From: Dryomyza anilis
Lineage: Eukaryota > Arthropoda > Insecta > Diptera > Dryomyzidae
Length of the DNA stretch: 64,000 nucleotides
Direction: 5' to 3'
Assembly: GCA_951804985.1 (NCBI GenBank)
Contig: OX638132.1
Coordinates: 21,061,529-21,125,528 of the forward strand
How positions within the stretch are numbered: the stretch's first letter is position 1; every line of letters begins with the position of its first letter. Shown here piece by piece: positions 1 to 14,590 of the stretch. A program made the position numbers and the translations under genes. The notes below the pieces were generated by a model. The model saw only the letters and a program-made list of their open reading frames with translations. It was not told where the DNA came from and made no database searches.

Positions 1-779
1 TTATATGAAATTTACAGCGAAAATTTATGCATCAAATGTCTATAAAACGCGCCTACTTTCGACCCACTAGGACGCTCCGTTTAGGAGTTACGGCCAATTA
101 AAGAAAATTTATAAAAATCGATTTTCAAATCCTTATTATTCCGGAACCCACCAATTGAATTATATGAAATTTACAGCGAAAATTTATGCATCAAATGTCT
201 ATAAAACGCGCCTACTTTCGACCCTCTAGGACGCTCCGTTTAGGAGTTACGGCCAATTAAAGAAAATTTATAAAAATCGATTTTCAAATCCTTATTATTC
301 CGGAACCCACCAATTGAATTATATGAAATTTAAAGCGAAAATTTATGCATCAAATGTCTATAAAATGCGCCTACTTTCGACCCTCTAGGACGCTCCGTTT
401 AGGAGTTACGGCCAATTAAAGAAAATTTATAAAAATCGATTTTCAAATCCTTATTATTCCGGAACCCACCAATTGAATTATATGAAATTTACAGCGAAAA
501 TTTATGCATCAAATGTCTATAAAACGCGCCTACTTTCGACCCTCTAGGACGCTCCGTTTAGGAGTTACGGCCAATTAAAGAAAATTTATAAAAATCGATT
601 TTCAAATCCTTATTATTCCGGAACCCACCAATTGAATTATATGAAATTTACAGCGAAAATTTATGCACCAAATGTCTATAAAATGCGCCTACTTTCGACC
701 CTCTAGGACGCTCCGTTTAGGAGTTACGGCCAATTAAAGAAAATTTATAAAAATCGATTTTCAAATCCTTATTATTCCG

Positions 780-1416
780 GAACCCACCAATCGAATTACA
801 TGAAAATTACAGCGAAAATTCATGCATCAAATGTCTATAAAACGCGCCTACTTTCGACCCTCTAGGACGCTCCGTTTAGGAGTTACGGCCAATTAAAGAA
901 AATTTATAAAAATCGATTTTCAAATCCTTATTATTCCGGAACCCACCAATCGAATTACATGAAATTTACAGCGAAAATTCATGCATCAAATGTCTATAAA
1001 ACGAGCCTACTTTCGACCCTCTAGGACGCTCCGTTTAGGAGTTACGGACAATTAAAGAAAATTTATAAAAATCGATTTTCAAATCCTTATTATTCCGGAA
1101 CCCACCAATCGAATTACATGAAAATTACAGCGAAAATTCATGCATCAAATGTCTATAAAACGAGCCTACTTTCGACCCTCTAGGACGCTCCGTTTAGGAG
1201 TTACGGCCAATTAAAGAAAATTTATAAAAATCGATTTTCAAATCCTTATTATTCCGGAACCCACCAATCGAATTACATGAAATTTACAGCGAAAATTCAT
1301 GCATCAAATGTCTATAAAACGAGCCTACTTTCGACCCTCTAGGACGCTCCGTTTAGGAGTTACGGACAATTAAAGAAAATTTATAAAAATCGATTTTCAA
1401 ATCCTTATTATTCCGG
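780..1416. repeat. Dimeric higher-order repeat (318 bp, two copies)
   Basis: Two monomer types alternate. One has tgaaaattacagcg and is followed by ggccaatt (units near 800 and 1,117). The other has tgaaatttacagcg and is followed by ggacaatt (units near 959 and 1,276). All four share the aatcgaattacatg and aaaattcatgcatc variants that are rare in the neighbouring units. The alternation with a 318-bp period shows the dimer was copied as a block. Confidence 0.7.
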
Positions 1417-4400
1417 AACCCACCAATTGAATTATATGAAATTTACAGCGAAAATTTATGCATCAAATGTCTATAAAACGCGCCTACTTTCGACCCTCTA
1501 GGACGCTCCGTTTAGGAGTTACGGCCAATTAAAGAAAATTTATAAAAATCGATTTTCAAATCCTTATTATTCCGGAACCCACCAATTGAATTATATGAAA
1601 TTTACAGCGAAAATTTATGCATCAAATGTCTATAAAACGCGCCTACTTTCGACCCTCTAGGACGCTCCGTTTAGGAGTTACGGCCAATTAAAGAAAATTT
1701 ATAAAAATCGATTTTCAAATCCTTATTATTCCGGAACCCACCAATTGAATTATATGAAATTTACAGCGAAAATTTATGCATCAAATGTCTATAAAACGCG
1801 CCTACTTTCGACCCTCTAGGACGCTCCGTTTAGGAGTTACGGCCAATTAAAGAAAATTTATAAAAATCGATTTTCAAATCCTTATTATTCCGGAACCCAC
1901 CAATTGAATTATATGAAATTTAAAGCGAAAATTTATGCATCAAATGTCTATAAAATGCGCCTACTTTCGACCCTCTAGGACGCTCCGTTTAGGAGTTACG
2001 GCCAATTAAAGAAAATTTATAAAAATCGATTTTCAAATCCTTATTATTCCGGAACCCACCAATTGAATTATATGAAATTTACAGCGAAAATTTATGCATC
2101 AAATGTCTATAAAACGCGCCTACTTTCGACCCTCTAGGACGCTCCGTTTAGGAGTTACGGCCAATTAAAGAAAATTTATAAAAATCGATTTTCAAATCCT
2201 TATTATTCCGGAACCCACCAATTGAATTATATGAAATTTCCAGTGAAAAATTATGCATCAAATGTCTATAAAATGCGCCTACTTTCGACCCTCTAGGACG
2301 CTCCGTTTAGGAGTTACGGCCAATTAAAGAAAATTTATAAAAATCGATTTTCAAATCCTTATTATTCCGGAACCCACCAATTGAATTATATGAAATTTAC
2401 AGCGAAAATTTATGCATCAAATGTCTATAAAACGCGCCTACTTTCGACCCTCTAGGACGCTCCGTTTAGGAGTTACGGCCAATTAAAGAAAATTTATAAA
2501 AATCGATTTTCAAATCCTTATTATTCCGGAACCCACCAATTGAATTATATGAAATTTCCAGTGAAAAATTATGCATCAAATGTCTATAAAATGCGCCTAC
2601 TTTCGACCCTCTAGGACGCTCCGTTTAGGAGTTACGGCCAATTAAAGAAAATTTATAAAAATCGATTTTCAAATCCTTATTATTCCGGAACCCACCGATC
2701 GAATTATATGAAATTTACAGTGAAAAATTATGCATCAAATGTCTATAAAATGCGCCTACTGTCGACCCTCTAGGACGCTCCGCTCCTCTAGGACGCTCCG
2801 ACCCTCTAGGACGCTCCGTTTAGGAGTTACGGCCAATTAAAGAAAATTTATAAAAATCGATTTTCAAATCCTTATTATTCCGGAACCCACCAATTGAATT
2901 ATATGAAATTTACAGTGAAAAATTATGCATCAAATATCTATAAAATGCGCCTACTTTCGACCCTCTAGGACGCTCCGTTTAGGAGTTACGGCCAATTAAA
3001 GAAAATTTATAAAAATCGATTTTCAAATCCTTATTATTCCGGAACCCACCAATTGAATTATATGAAATTTCCAGTGAAAAATTATGCATCAAATGTCTAT
3101 AAAACGCGCCTACTTTCGACCCTCTAGGACGCTCCGTTTAGGAGTTACGGCCAATTAAAGAAAATTTATAAAAATCGATTTTCAAATCCTTATTATTCCG
3201 GAACCCACCAATTGAATTATATGAAATTTACAGCGAAAATTTATGCATCAAATGTCTATAAAACGCGCCTACTTTCGACCCTCTAGGACGCTCCGTTTAG
3301 GAGTTACGGCCAATTAAAGAAAATTTATAAAAATCGATTTTCAAATCCTTATTATTCCGGAACCCACCAATTGAATTATATGAAATTTAAAGCGAAAATT
3401 TATGCATCAAATGTCTATAAAATGCGCCTACTTTCGACCCTCTAGGACGCTCCGTTTAGGAGTTACGGCCAATTAAAGAAAATTTATAAAAATCGATTTT
3501 CAAATCCTTATTATTCCGGAACCCACCAATTGAATTATATGAAATTTACAGCGAAAATTTATGCATCAAATGTCTATAAAACGCGCCTACTTTCGACCCT
3601 CTAGGACGCTCCGTTTAGGAGTTACGGCCAATTAAAGAAAATTTATAAAAATCGATTTTCAAATCCTTATTATTCCGGAACCCACCAATTGAATTATATG
3701 AAATTTCCAGTGAAAAATTATGCATCAAATGTCTATAAAATGCGCCTACTTTCGACCCTCTAGGACGCTCCGTTTAGGAGTTACGGCCAATTAAAGAAAA
3801 TTTATAAAAATCGATTTTCAAATCCTTATTATTCCGGAACCCACCGATCGAATTATATGAAATTTACAGTGAAAAATTATGCATCAAATGTCTATAAAAT
3901 GCGCCTACTTTCGACCCTCTAGGACGCTCCGCTCCTCTAGGACGCTCCGACCCTCTAGGACGCTCCGTTTAGGAGTTACGGCCAATTAAAGAAAATTTAT
4001 AAAAATCGATTTTCAAATCCTTATTATTCCGGAACCCACCAATTGAATTATATGAAATTTACAGTGAAAAATTATGCATCAAATGTCTATAAAATGCGCC
4101 TACTTTCGACCCTCTAGGACGCTCCGTTTAGGAGTTACGGCCAATTAAAGAAAATTTATAAAAATCGATTTTCAAATCCTTATTATTCCGGAACCCACCA
4201 ATTGAATTATATGAAATTTCCAGTGAAAAATTATGCATCAAATGTCTATAAAATGCGCCTACTTTCGACCCTCTAGGACGCTCCGTTTAGGAGTTACGGC
4301 CAATTAAAGAAAATTTATAAAAATCGATTTTCAAATCCTTATTATTCCGGAACCCACCGATCGAATTATATGAAATTTACAGTGAAAAATTATGCATCAA

Positions 4401-6303
4401 ATGTCTATAAAATGCGCCTACTTTCGACCCTCTAGGACGCTCCGCTCCTCTAGGACGCTCCGACCCTCTAGGACGCTCCGTTTAGGAGTTACGGCCAATT
4501 AAAGAAAATTTATAAAAATCGATTTTCAAATCCTTATTATTCCGGAACCCACCAATTGAATTATATGAAATTTACAGCGAAAATTTATACATCAAATATC
4601 TATAAAACGCGCCTACTTTCGACCCTCTAGGACGCTCCGTTTAGGAGTTACGGCCATTTAAAGAAAATTTATAAAAATCGATTTTCAAATCCTTATTATT
4701 CCGGAACCCACCAATTGAATTATATGAAATTTACAGCGAAAATTTATGCATCAAATGTCTATAAAACGCGCCTACTTTCGTCCCTCTAGGACGCTCCGTT
4801 TAGGAGTTACGGCCAATTAAAGAAAATTTATAAAAATCGATTTTCAAATCCTTATTATTCCGGAACCCACCAATTGAATTATATGAAATTTACAGTGAAA
4901 AATTATGCATCAAATGTCTATAAAATGCGCCTACTTTCGACCCTCTAGGACGCTCCGTTTAGGAGTTACGGCCAATTAAAGAAAATTTATAAAAATCGAT
5001 TTTCAAATCCTTATTATTCCGGAACCCACCGATCGAATTATATGAAATTTACAGTGAAAAATTATGCATCAAATGTCTATAAAATGCGCCTACTTTCGAC
5101 CCTCTAGGACGCTCCGCTCCTCTAGGACGCTCCGACCCTCTAGGACGCTCCGTTTAGGAGTTACGGCCAATTAAAGAAAATTTATAAAAATTTATGCATC
5201 AAATGTCTATAAAATGCGCCTACTTTCGACCCTCTAGGACGCTCCGTTTAGGAGTTACGGCCAATTAAAGAAAATTTATAAAAATCGATTTTCAAATCCT
5301 TATTATTCCGGAACCCACCGATCGAATTATATGAAATTTACAGTGAAAAATTATGCATCAAATGTCTATAAAATGCGCCTACTTTCGACCCTCTAGGACG
5401 CTCCGCTCCTCTAGGACGCTCCGACCCTCTAGGACGCTCCGTTTAGGAGTTACGGCCAATTAAAGAAAATTTATAAAAATCGATTTTCAAATCCTTATTA
5501 TTCCGGAACCCACCAATTGAATTATATGAAATTTACAGTGAAAAATTATGCATCAAATGTCTATAAAATGCGCCTACTTTCGACCCTCTAGGACGCTCCG
5601 CTCCTCTAGGACGCTCCGACCCTCTAGGACGCTCCGTTTAGGAGTTACGGCCAATTAAAGAAAATTTATAAAAATTTATGCATCAAATGTCTATAAAATG
5701 CGCCTACTTTCGACCCTCTAGGACGCTCCGTTTAGGAGTTACGGCCAATTAAAGAAAATTTATAAAAATCGATTTTCAAATCCTTATTATTCCGGAACCC
5801 ACCAATTGAATTATATGAAATTTCCAGTGAAAAATTATGCATCAAATGTCTATAAAATGCGCCTACTTTCGACCCTCTAGAACGCTCCGTTTAGGAGTTA
5901 CGGCCAATTAAAGAAAATTTATAAAAATCGATTTTCAAATCCTTATTATTCCGTAACCCACCGATCGAATTATATGAAATTTACAGTGAAAAATTATGCA
6001 TCAAATGTCTATAAAATGCGCCTACTTTCGACCCTCTAGGACGCTCCGCTCCTCTAGGACGCTCCGACCCTCTAGGACGCTCCGTTTAGGAGTTACGGCC
6101 AATTAAAGAAAATTTATAAAAATCGATTTTCAAATCCTTATTATTCCGGAACCCACCAATTGAATTATATGAAATTTACAGCGAAAATTTATGCATCAAA
6201 TGTCTATAAAACGCGCCTACTTTCGACCCTCTAGGACGCTCCGTTTAGGAGTTACGGCCAATTAAAGAAAATTTATAAAAATCGATTTTCAAATCCTCGA
6301 CCT

Positions 6304-6331
6304 TAGAGGGTCGAAAGTAGGCGCATTTTAT
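6304..6331 (-). repeat. Inverted 28-bp satellite fragment
   Basis: The 28 bases are the exact reverse complement of the monomer segment running from ataaaatgcgcc to gaccctcta. The inversion replaces the end of one unit (which breaks off after ttttcaaatcct) and is followed directly by ctaggacgctccgctcctct, the expanded-box variant. This is the only reversed satellite segment noticed in the array. Confidence 0.95.
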
Positions 6332-8860
6332 CTAGGACGCTCCGCTCCTCTAGGACGCTCCGACCCTCTAGGACGCTCCGTTTAGGAGTTACGGCCAATT
6401 AAAGAAAATTTATAAAAATCGATTTTCAAATCCTTATTATTCCGGAACCCACCGATCGAATTATATGAAATTTACAGCGAAAATTTATGCATCAAATGTC
6501 TATAAAATGCGCCTACTTTCGACCCTCTAGGACGCTCCGTTTAGGCGTTACGGCCAATTAAAGAAAATTTATAAAAATCGATTTTCAAATCCTTATTATT
6601 CCGGAACCCACCAATTGAATTATATGAAATTTACAGCGAAAATTTATGCATCAAATGTCTATAAAATGCGCCTACTTTCGACCCTCTAGGACGCTCCGTT
6701 TAGGCGTTACGGCCAATTAAAGAAAATTTATAAAAATCGATTTTCAAATCCTTATTATTCCGGAACCCACCAATTGAATTATATGAAATTTACAGCGAAA
6801 ATTTATGCATCAAATGTCTATAAAACGCGCCTACTTTCGACCCTCTAGGACGCTCCGTTTAGGCGTTACGGCCAATTAAAGAAAATTTATAAAAATCGAT
6901 TTTCAAATCCTTATTATTCCGGAACCCACCAATTGAATTATATGAAATTTACAGCGAAAATTTATGCATCAAATGTCTATAAAATGCGCCTACTTTCGAC
7001 CCTCTAGGACGCTCCGTTTAGGAGTTACGGCCAATTAAAGAAAATTTATAAAAATCGATTTTCAAATCCTTATTATTCCGGAACCCACCAATTGAATTAT
7101 ATGAAATTTAAAGCGAAAATTTATGCATCAAATGTCTATAAAATGCGCCTACTTTCGACCCTCTAGGACGCTCCGTTTAGGAGTTACGGCCAATTAAAGA
7201 AAATTTATAAAAATCGATTTTCAAATCCTTATTATTCCGGAACCCACCAATTGAATTATATGAAATTTAAAGCGAAAATTTATGCATCAAATGTCTATAA
7301 AATGCGCCTACTTTCGACCCTCTAGGACGCTCCGTTTAGGCGTTACGGCCAATTAAAGAAAATTTATAAAAATCGATTTTCAAATCCTTATTATTCCGGA
7401 ACCCACCAATTGAATTATATGAAATTTACAGTGAAAAATTATGCATCAAATGTCTATAAAATGCGCCTACTTTCGACCCTCTAGGACGCTCCGTTTAGGA
7501 GTTACGGCCAATTAAAGAAAATTTATAAAAATCGATTTTCAAATCCTTATTATTCCGGAACCCACCGATCGAATTATATGAAATTTACAGTGGAAAATTA
7601 TGCATCAAATGTCTATAAAATGCGCCTACTTTCGACCCTCTAGGACGCTCCGTTTAGGAGTTACGGCCAATTAAAGAAAATTTATAAAAATCGATTTTCA
7701 AATCCTTATTATTCCGGAACCCACCAATTGAATTATATGAAATTTAAAGCGAAAATTTATGCATCAAATGTCTATAAAATGCGCCTACTTTCGACCCTCT
7801 AGGACGCTCCGTTTAGGAGTTACGGCCAATTAAAGAAAATTTATAAAAATCGATTTTCAAATCCTTATTATTCCGGAACCCACCAATTGAATTATATGAA
7901 ATTTAAAGCGAAAATTTATGCATCAAATGTCTATAAAATGCGCCTACTTTCGACCCTCTAGGACGCTCCGTTTAGGAGTTACGGCCAATTAAAGAAAATT
8001 TATAAAAATTGATTTTCAAATCCTTATTATTCCGGAACCCACCAATTGAATTATATGAAATTTACAGTGAAAAATTATGCATCAAATGTCTATAAAATGC
8101 GCCTACTTTCGACCCTCTAGGACGCTCCGTTTAGGAGTTACGGCCAATTAAAATCGATTTTCAAATCCTTATTATTCCGGAACCCACCAATTGAATTATA
8201 TGAAATTTAAAGCGAAAATTTATGCATCAAATGTCTATAAAATGCGGCTACTTTCGACCCTCTAGGACGCTCCGTTTAGGAGTTACGGCCAATTAAAGAA
8301 AATTTATAAAAATCGATTTTCAAATCCTTATTATTCCGGAACCCACCAATTGAATTATATGAAATTTAAAGCGAAAATTTATGCATCAAATGTCTATAAA
8401 ATGCGCCTACTTTCGACCCTCTAGGACGCTCCGTTTAGGAGTTACGGCCAATTAAAGAAAATTTATAAAAATCGATTTTCAAATCCTTATTATTCCGGAA
8501 CCCACCAATTGAATTATATGAAATTTACAGTGAAAAATTATGCATCAAATGTCTATAAAATGCGCCTACTTTCGACCCTCTAGGACGCTCCGTTTAGGAG
8601 TTACGGCCAATTAAAGAAAATTTATAAAAATCGATTTTCAAATCCTTATTATTCCGGAACCCACCGATCGAATTATATGAAATTTACAGTGGAAAATTAT
8701 GCATCAAATGTCTATAAAATGCGCCTACTTTCGACCCTCTAGGACGCTCCGCTCCTCTAGGACGCTCCGACCCTCTAGGACGCTCCGTTTAGGAGTTACG
8801 GCCAATTAAAGAAAATTTATAAAAATCGATTTTCAAATCCTTATTATTCCGGAACCCACC

Positions 8861-9000
8861 AATTGAATTATATGAAATTTACAGCGAAAATTTATGCATC
8901 AAATGTCTATAAATATTTTCGACCCTCACCAATTGAATTATATGAAATTTACAGCGAAAATTTATGCATCAAATGTCTATAAATATTTTCGACCCTCACC
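8861..9000. repeat. Two tandem 70-bp truncated satellite units
   Basis: Two adjacent identical 70-bp units (8861-8930, 8931-9000) run from aattgaattatatg to tctataaatattttcg and then jump through gaccctcacc straight into the next aattgaatt. About 89 bp of the normal monomer is missing. The same novel junction ataaatattttcgaccctca recurs as single truncated units near 10,991, 19,905, 25,595, 27,571, 28,118, 29,142, 30,750, 31,288, 34,039, 35,649 and 36,194. Confidence 0.95.
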
Positions 9001-12000
9001 AATTGAATTATATGAAATTTACAGCGAAAATTTATGCATCAAATGTCTATAAAACGCGCCTACTTTCGACCCTCTAGGACGCTCCGTTTAGGAGTTACGG
9101 CCAATTAAAGAAAATTTATAAAAATCGATTTTCAAATCCTTATTATTCCGGAACCCACCAATTGAATTATATGAAATTTACAGCGAAAATTTATGCATCA
9201 AATGTCTATAGGACGCTCCGTTTAGGCGTTACGGCCAATTAAAGAAAATTTATAAAAATCGATTTTCAAATCCTTATTATTCCGGAACCCACCAATTGAA
9301 TTATATGAAATTTACAGCGAAAATTTATGCATCAAATGTCTATAAAACGCGCCTACTTTCGACCCTCTAGGACGCTCCGTTTAGGAGTTACGGCCAATTA
9401 AAGAAAATTTATAAAAATCGATTTTCAAATCCTTATTATTCCGGAACCCACCGATCGAATTATATGAAATTTACAGTGGAAAATTATGCATCAAATGTCT
9501 ATAAAATGCGCCTACTTTCGACCCTCTAGGACGCTCCGCTCCTCTAGGACGCTCCGACCCTCTAGGACGCTCCGTTTAGGAGTTACGGCCAATTAAAGAA
9601 AATTTATAAAAATCGATTTTCAAATCCTTATTATTCCGGAACCCACCAATTGAATTATATGAAATTTACAGCGAAAATTTATGCATCAAATGTCTATAAA
9701 ATGCGTCTACTTTCGACCCTCTAGGACGCTCCGTTTAGGAGTTACGGCCAATTAAAGAAAATTTATAAAAATCGATTTTCAAATCCTTATTATTCCGGAA
9801 CCCACCAATTGAATTATATGAAATTTACAGCGAAAATTTATGCATCAAATGTCTATAAAACGCGCCTACTTTCGACCCTCTAGGACGCTCCGTTTAGGAG
9901 TTACGGCCAATTAAAGAAAATTTATAAAAATCGATTTTCAAATCCTTATTATTCCGGAACCCACCAATTGAATTATATGAAATTTAACTAGGACGCTCCG
10001 TTTAGGAGTTACGGCCAATTAAAGAAAATTTATAAAAATCGATTTTCAAATCCTTATTATTCCGGAACCCACCGATCGAATTATATGAAATTTCCAGTGA
10101 AAAATTATGCATCAAATGTCTATAAAATGCGCCTACTTTCGACCCTCTAGGACGCTCCGTTTAGGAGTTACGGCCAATTAAAGAAAATTTATAAAAATCG
10201 ATTTTCAAATCCTTATTATTCCGGAACCCACCAATCGAATTACATGAAATTTACAGCGAAAATTCATGCATCAAATGTCTATAAAACGAGCCTACTTTCG
10301 ACCCTCTAGGACGCTCCGTTTAGGAGTTACGGCCAATTAAAGAAAATTTATAAAAATCGATTTTCAAATCCTTATTATTCCGGAACCCACCAATTGAATT
10401 ATATGAAATTTACAGCGAAAATTTATGCATCAAATGTCTATAAAACGCGCCTACTTTCGACCCTCTAGGACGCACCGCTCCTCTAGGACGCTCCGACCCT
10501 CTAGGACGCTCCGTTTAGGAGTTACGGCCAATTAAAGAAAATTTATAAAAATCGATTTTCAAATCCTTATTATTCCGGAACCCACCAATTGAATTATATG
10601 AAATTTACAGCGAAAATTTATGCATCAAATGTCTATAAAATGCGCCTACTTTCGACCCTCTAGGACGCTCCGTTTAGGAGTTACGGCCAATTAAAGAAAA
10701 TTTATAAAAATCGATTTTCAAATCCTTATTATTCCGGAACCCACCAATTGAATTATATGAAATTTACAGCGAAAATTTATGCATCAAATGTCTATAAAAT
10801 GCGCCTACTTTCGACCCTCTAGGACGCTCCGCTCCTCTAGGACGCTCCGACCCTCTAGGACGCTCCGTTTAGGAGTTACGGCCAATTAAAGAAAATTTAT
10901 AAAAATCGATTTTCAAATCCTTATTATTCCGGAACCCACCAATTGAATTATATGAAATTTACAGCGAAAATTTATGCATCAAATGTCTATAAATATTTTC
11001 GACCCTCACCAATTGAATTATATGAAATTTACAGCGAAAATTTATGCATCAAATGTCTATAAAACGCGCCTACTTTCGACCCTCTAGGACGCTCCGTTTA
11101 GGAGTTACGGCCAATTAAAGAAAATTTATAAAAATCGATTTTCAAATCCTTATTATTCCGGAACCCACCAATTGAATTATATGAAATTTAACTAGGACGC
11201 TCCGTTTAGGAGTTACGGCCAATTAAAGAAAATTTATAAAAATCGATTTTCAAATCCTTATTATTCCGGAACCCACCGATCGAATTATATGAAATTTCCA
11301 GTGAAAAATTATGCATCAAATGTCTATAAAATGCGCCTACTTTCGACCCTCTAGGACGCTCCGTTTAGGAGTTACGGCCAATTAAAGAAAATTTATAAAA
11401 ATCGATTTTCAAATCCTTATTATTCCGGAACCCACCAATTGAATTATATGAAATTTACAGCGAAAATTTATGCATCAAATGTCTATAAAATGCGCCTACT
11501 TTCGACCCTCTAGGACGCTCCGCTCCTCTAGGACGCTCCGACCCTCTAGGACGCTCCGTTTAGGAGTTACGGCCAATTAAAGAAAATTTATAAAAATCGA
11601 TTTTCAAATCCTTATTATTCCGGAACCCACCAATTGAATTATATGAAATTTACAGAGCCTACTTTCGACCCTCTAGGACGCTCCGTTTAGGAGTTACGGC
11701 CAATTAAAGAAAATTTATAAAAATCGATTTTCAAATCCTTATTATTCCGGAACCCACCGATCGAATTATATGAAATTTACAGTGAAAAATTATGCATCAA
11801 ATGTCTATAAAATGCGCCTACTTTCGACCCTCTAGGACGCTCCGTTTAAAGAAAATTTATAAAAATCGATTTTCAAATCCTTATTATTCCGGAACCCACC
11901 AATTGAATTATATGAAATTTACAGCGAAAATTTATGCATCAAATGTCTATAAAATGCGCCTACTTTCGACCCTCTAGGACGCTCCGTTTAGGAGTTACGG

Positions 12001-12600
12001 CCAATTAAAGAAAATTTATAAAAATCGATTTTCAAATCCTTATTATTCCGGAACCCACCAATCGAATTACATGAAATTTACAGCGAAAATTCATGCATCA
12101 AATGTCTATAAAACGAGCGGCCAATTAAAGAAAATTTATAAAAATCGATTTTCAAATCCTTATTATTCCGGAACCCACCAATTGAATTATATGAAATTTA
12201 CAGCGAAAATTTATGCATCAAATGTCTATAAAACGCGCCTACTTTCGACCCTCTAGGACGCTCCGTTTAGGAGTTACGGCCAATTAAAGAAAATTTATAA
12301 AAATCGATTTTCAAATCCTTATTATTCCGGAACCCACCAATCGAATTACATGAAATTTACAGCGAAAATTCATGCATCAAATGTCTATAAAACGAGCCTA
12401 CTTTCGACCCTCTAGGACGCTCCTTTTAGGAGTTACGGCCAATTAAAGAAAATTTATAAAAATCGATTTTCAAATCCTTATTATTCCGGAACCCACCAAT
12501 TGAATTATATGAAATTTCCAGCGAAAATTCATGCATCAAATGTCTATAAAACGAGCCTACTTTCGACCCTCTAGGACGCTCCGTTTAGGAGTTACGGCCA

Positions 12601-14590
12601 AATCGATTTTCAAATTCTTATTATTCCGGAACCCACCAATTGAATTATATGAAATTTCCAGTGAAAAATTATGCATCAAATGTCTATAAAATGCGCCTAC
12701 TTTCGACCCTCTAGGACGCTCCGTTTAGGAGTTACGGCCAATTAAAGAAAATTTATAAAAATCGATTTTCAAATCCCTATTATTCCGGAACCCACCGATC
12801 GAATTATATGAAATTTACAGTGAAAAATTATGCATCAAATGTCTATAAAATGCGCCTACTTTCGACCCTCTAGGACGCTCCGTTTAGGAGTTACGGCCAA
12901 TTAAAGAAAATTTATAAAAATCGATTTTCAAATCCTTATTATTCCGGAACCCACCAATTGAATTATATGAAATTTACAGCGAAAATTTATGCATCAAATG
13001 TCTATAAAATGCGCCTACTTTCGACCTTCTAGGACGCTCCGTTTAGGAGTTACGGCCAATTAAAGAAAATTTATAAAAATCGATTTTCAAATCCTTATTA
13101 TTCCGGAACCCACCAATCGAATTACATGAAATTTACAGCGAAAATTCATGCATCAAATGTCTATAAAACGAGCCTACTTTCGACCCTCTAGGACGCTCCG
13201 TTTAGGAGTTACGGCCAAATCGATTTTCAAATTCTTATTATTCCGGAACCCACCAATTGAATTATATGAAATTTCCAGTGAAAAATTATGCATCAAATGT
13301 CTATAAAATGCGCCTACTTTCGACCCTCTAGGACGCTCCGTTTAGGAGTTACGGCCAATTAAAGAAAATTTATAAAAATCGATTTTCAAATCCTTATTAT
13401 TCCGGAACCCACCAATTGAATTATATGAAATTTACAGCGAAAATTTATGCATCAAATGTCTATAAAATGCGCCTACTTTCGACCTTCTTGGACGCTCCGT
13501 TTAGGAGTTACGGCCAATTAAAGAAAATTTATAAAAATCGATTTTCAAATCCTTATTATTCCGGAACCCACCAATCGAATTACATGAAATTTACAGCGAA
13601 AATTCATGCATCAAATGTCTATAAAACGAGCCTACTTTCGACCCTCTAGGACGCTCCGTTTAGGAGTTACGGCCAAATCGATTTTCAAATTCTTATTATT
13701 CCGGAACCCACCAATTGAATTATATGAAATTTCCAGTGAAAAATTATGCATCAAATGTCTATAAAATGCGCCTACTTTCGACCCTCTAGGACGCTCCGTT
13801 TAGGAGTTACGGCCAATTAAAGAAAATTTATAAAAATCGATTTTCAAATCCCTATTATTCCGGAACCCACCGATCGAATTATATGAAATTTACAGTGAAA
13901 AATTATGCATCAAATGTCTATAAAATGCGCCTACTTTCGACCCTCTAGGACGCTCCGTTTAGGAGTTACGGCCAATTAAAGAAAATTTATAAAAATCGAT
14001 TTTCAAATCCTTATTATTCCGGAACCCACCAATTGAATTATATGAAATTTACAGCGAAAATTTATGCATCAAATGTCTATAAAATGCGCCTACTTTCGAC
14101 CTTCTAGGACGCTCCGTTTAGGAGTTACGGCCAATTAAAGAAAATTTATAAAAATCGATTTTCAAATCCTTATTATTCCGGAACCCACCAATCGAATTAC
14201 ATGAAATTTACAGCGAAAATTCATGCATCAAATGTCTATAAAACGAGCCTACTTTCGACCCTCTAGGACGCTCCGTTTAGGAGTTACGGCCAAATCGATT
14301 TTCAAATTCTTATTATTCCGGAACCCACCAATTGAATTATATGAAATTTCCAGTGAAAAATTATGCATCAAATGTCTATAAAATGCGCCTACTTTCGACC
14401 CTCTAGGACGCTCCGTTTAGGAGTTACGGCCAATTAAAGAAAATTTATAAAAATCGATTTTCAAATCCCTATTATTCCGGAACCCACCGATCGAATTATA
14501 TGAAATTTACAGTGAAAAATTATGCATCAAATGTCTATAAAATGCGCCTACTTTCGACCCTCTAGGACGCTCCGTTTAGGAGTTACGGCC
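12601..14590. repeat. Tetrameric higher-order repeat (617 bp) with a trimer derivative
   Basis: Four monomer types follow each other. A: starts after a 19-bp deletion (ggccaaatcgatttt), has caaattctta and ttccagtg. B: ccctatt, gatcg, acagtg. C: aattg, acagcg and mostly gaccttct. D: aatcg, aattcatg, acgag. The order is ABCD (12601-13217), ACD (13218-13675), ABCD (13676-14292), then AB before the pattern changes. ABCD is 617 bp and ACD is 458 bp, so ABCD plus ACD gives a 1,075-bp offset. The ACD block differs by exactly one monomer, as expected from one unequal exchange. Confidence 0.85.

Larger units (their letters stand above)
2783..11560. repeat. Zone of expanded (about 195-bp) monomers carrying a triplicated 18-mer
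   Basis: In 13 units the box ccctctaggacgctccg is present three times in tandem, the middle copy beginning ctcctctagg, which adds 36 bp. The middle copies start near 2783, 3932, 4445, 5117, 5406, 5601, 6049, 6345, 8752, 9539, 10479, 10832 and 11523. I found none before 2.78 kb or after 11.6 kb. The identical middle copy in every case points to one origin followed by spread through unequal exchange, mixed with ordinary 159-bp units. Confidence 0.85.

Noticed and set aside
11792..13649. Short open frames (61-77 codons) inside the satellite array
   Set aside because: They arise only where indels join frames of adjacent units; ordinary units have stops in every frame and there is no independent coding evidence.
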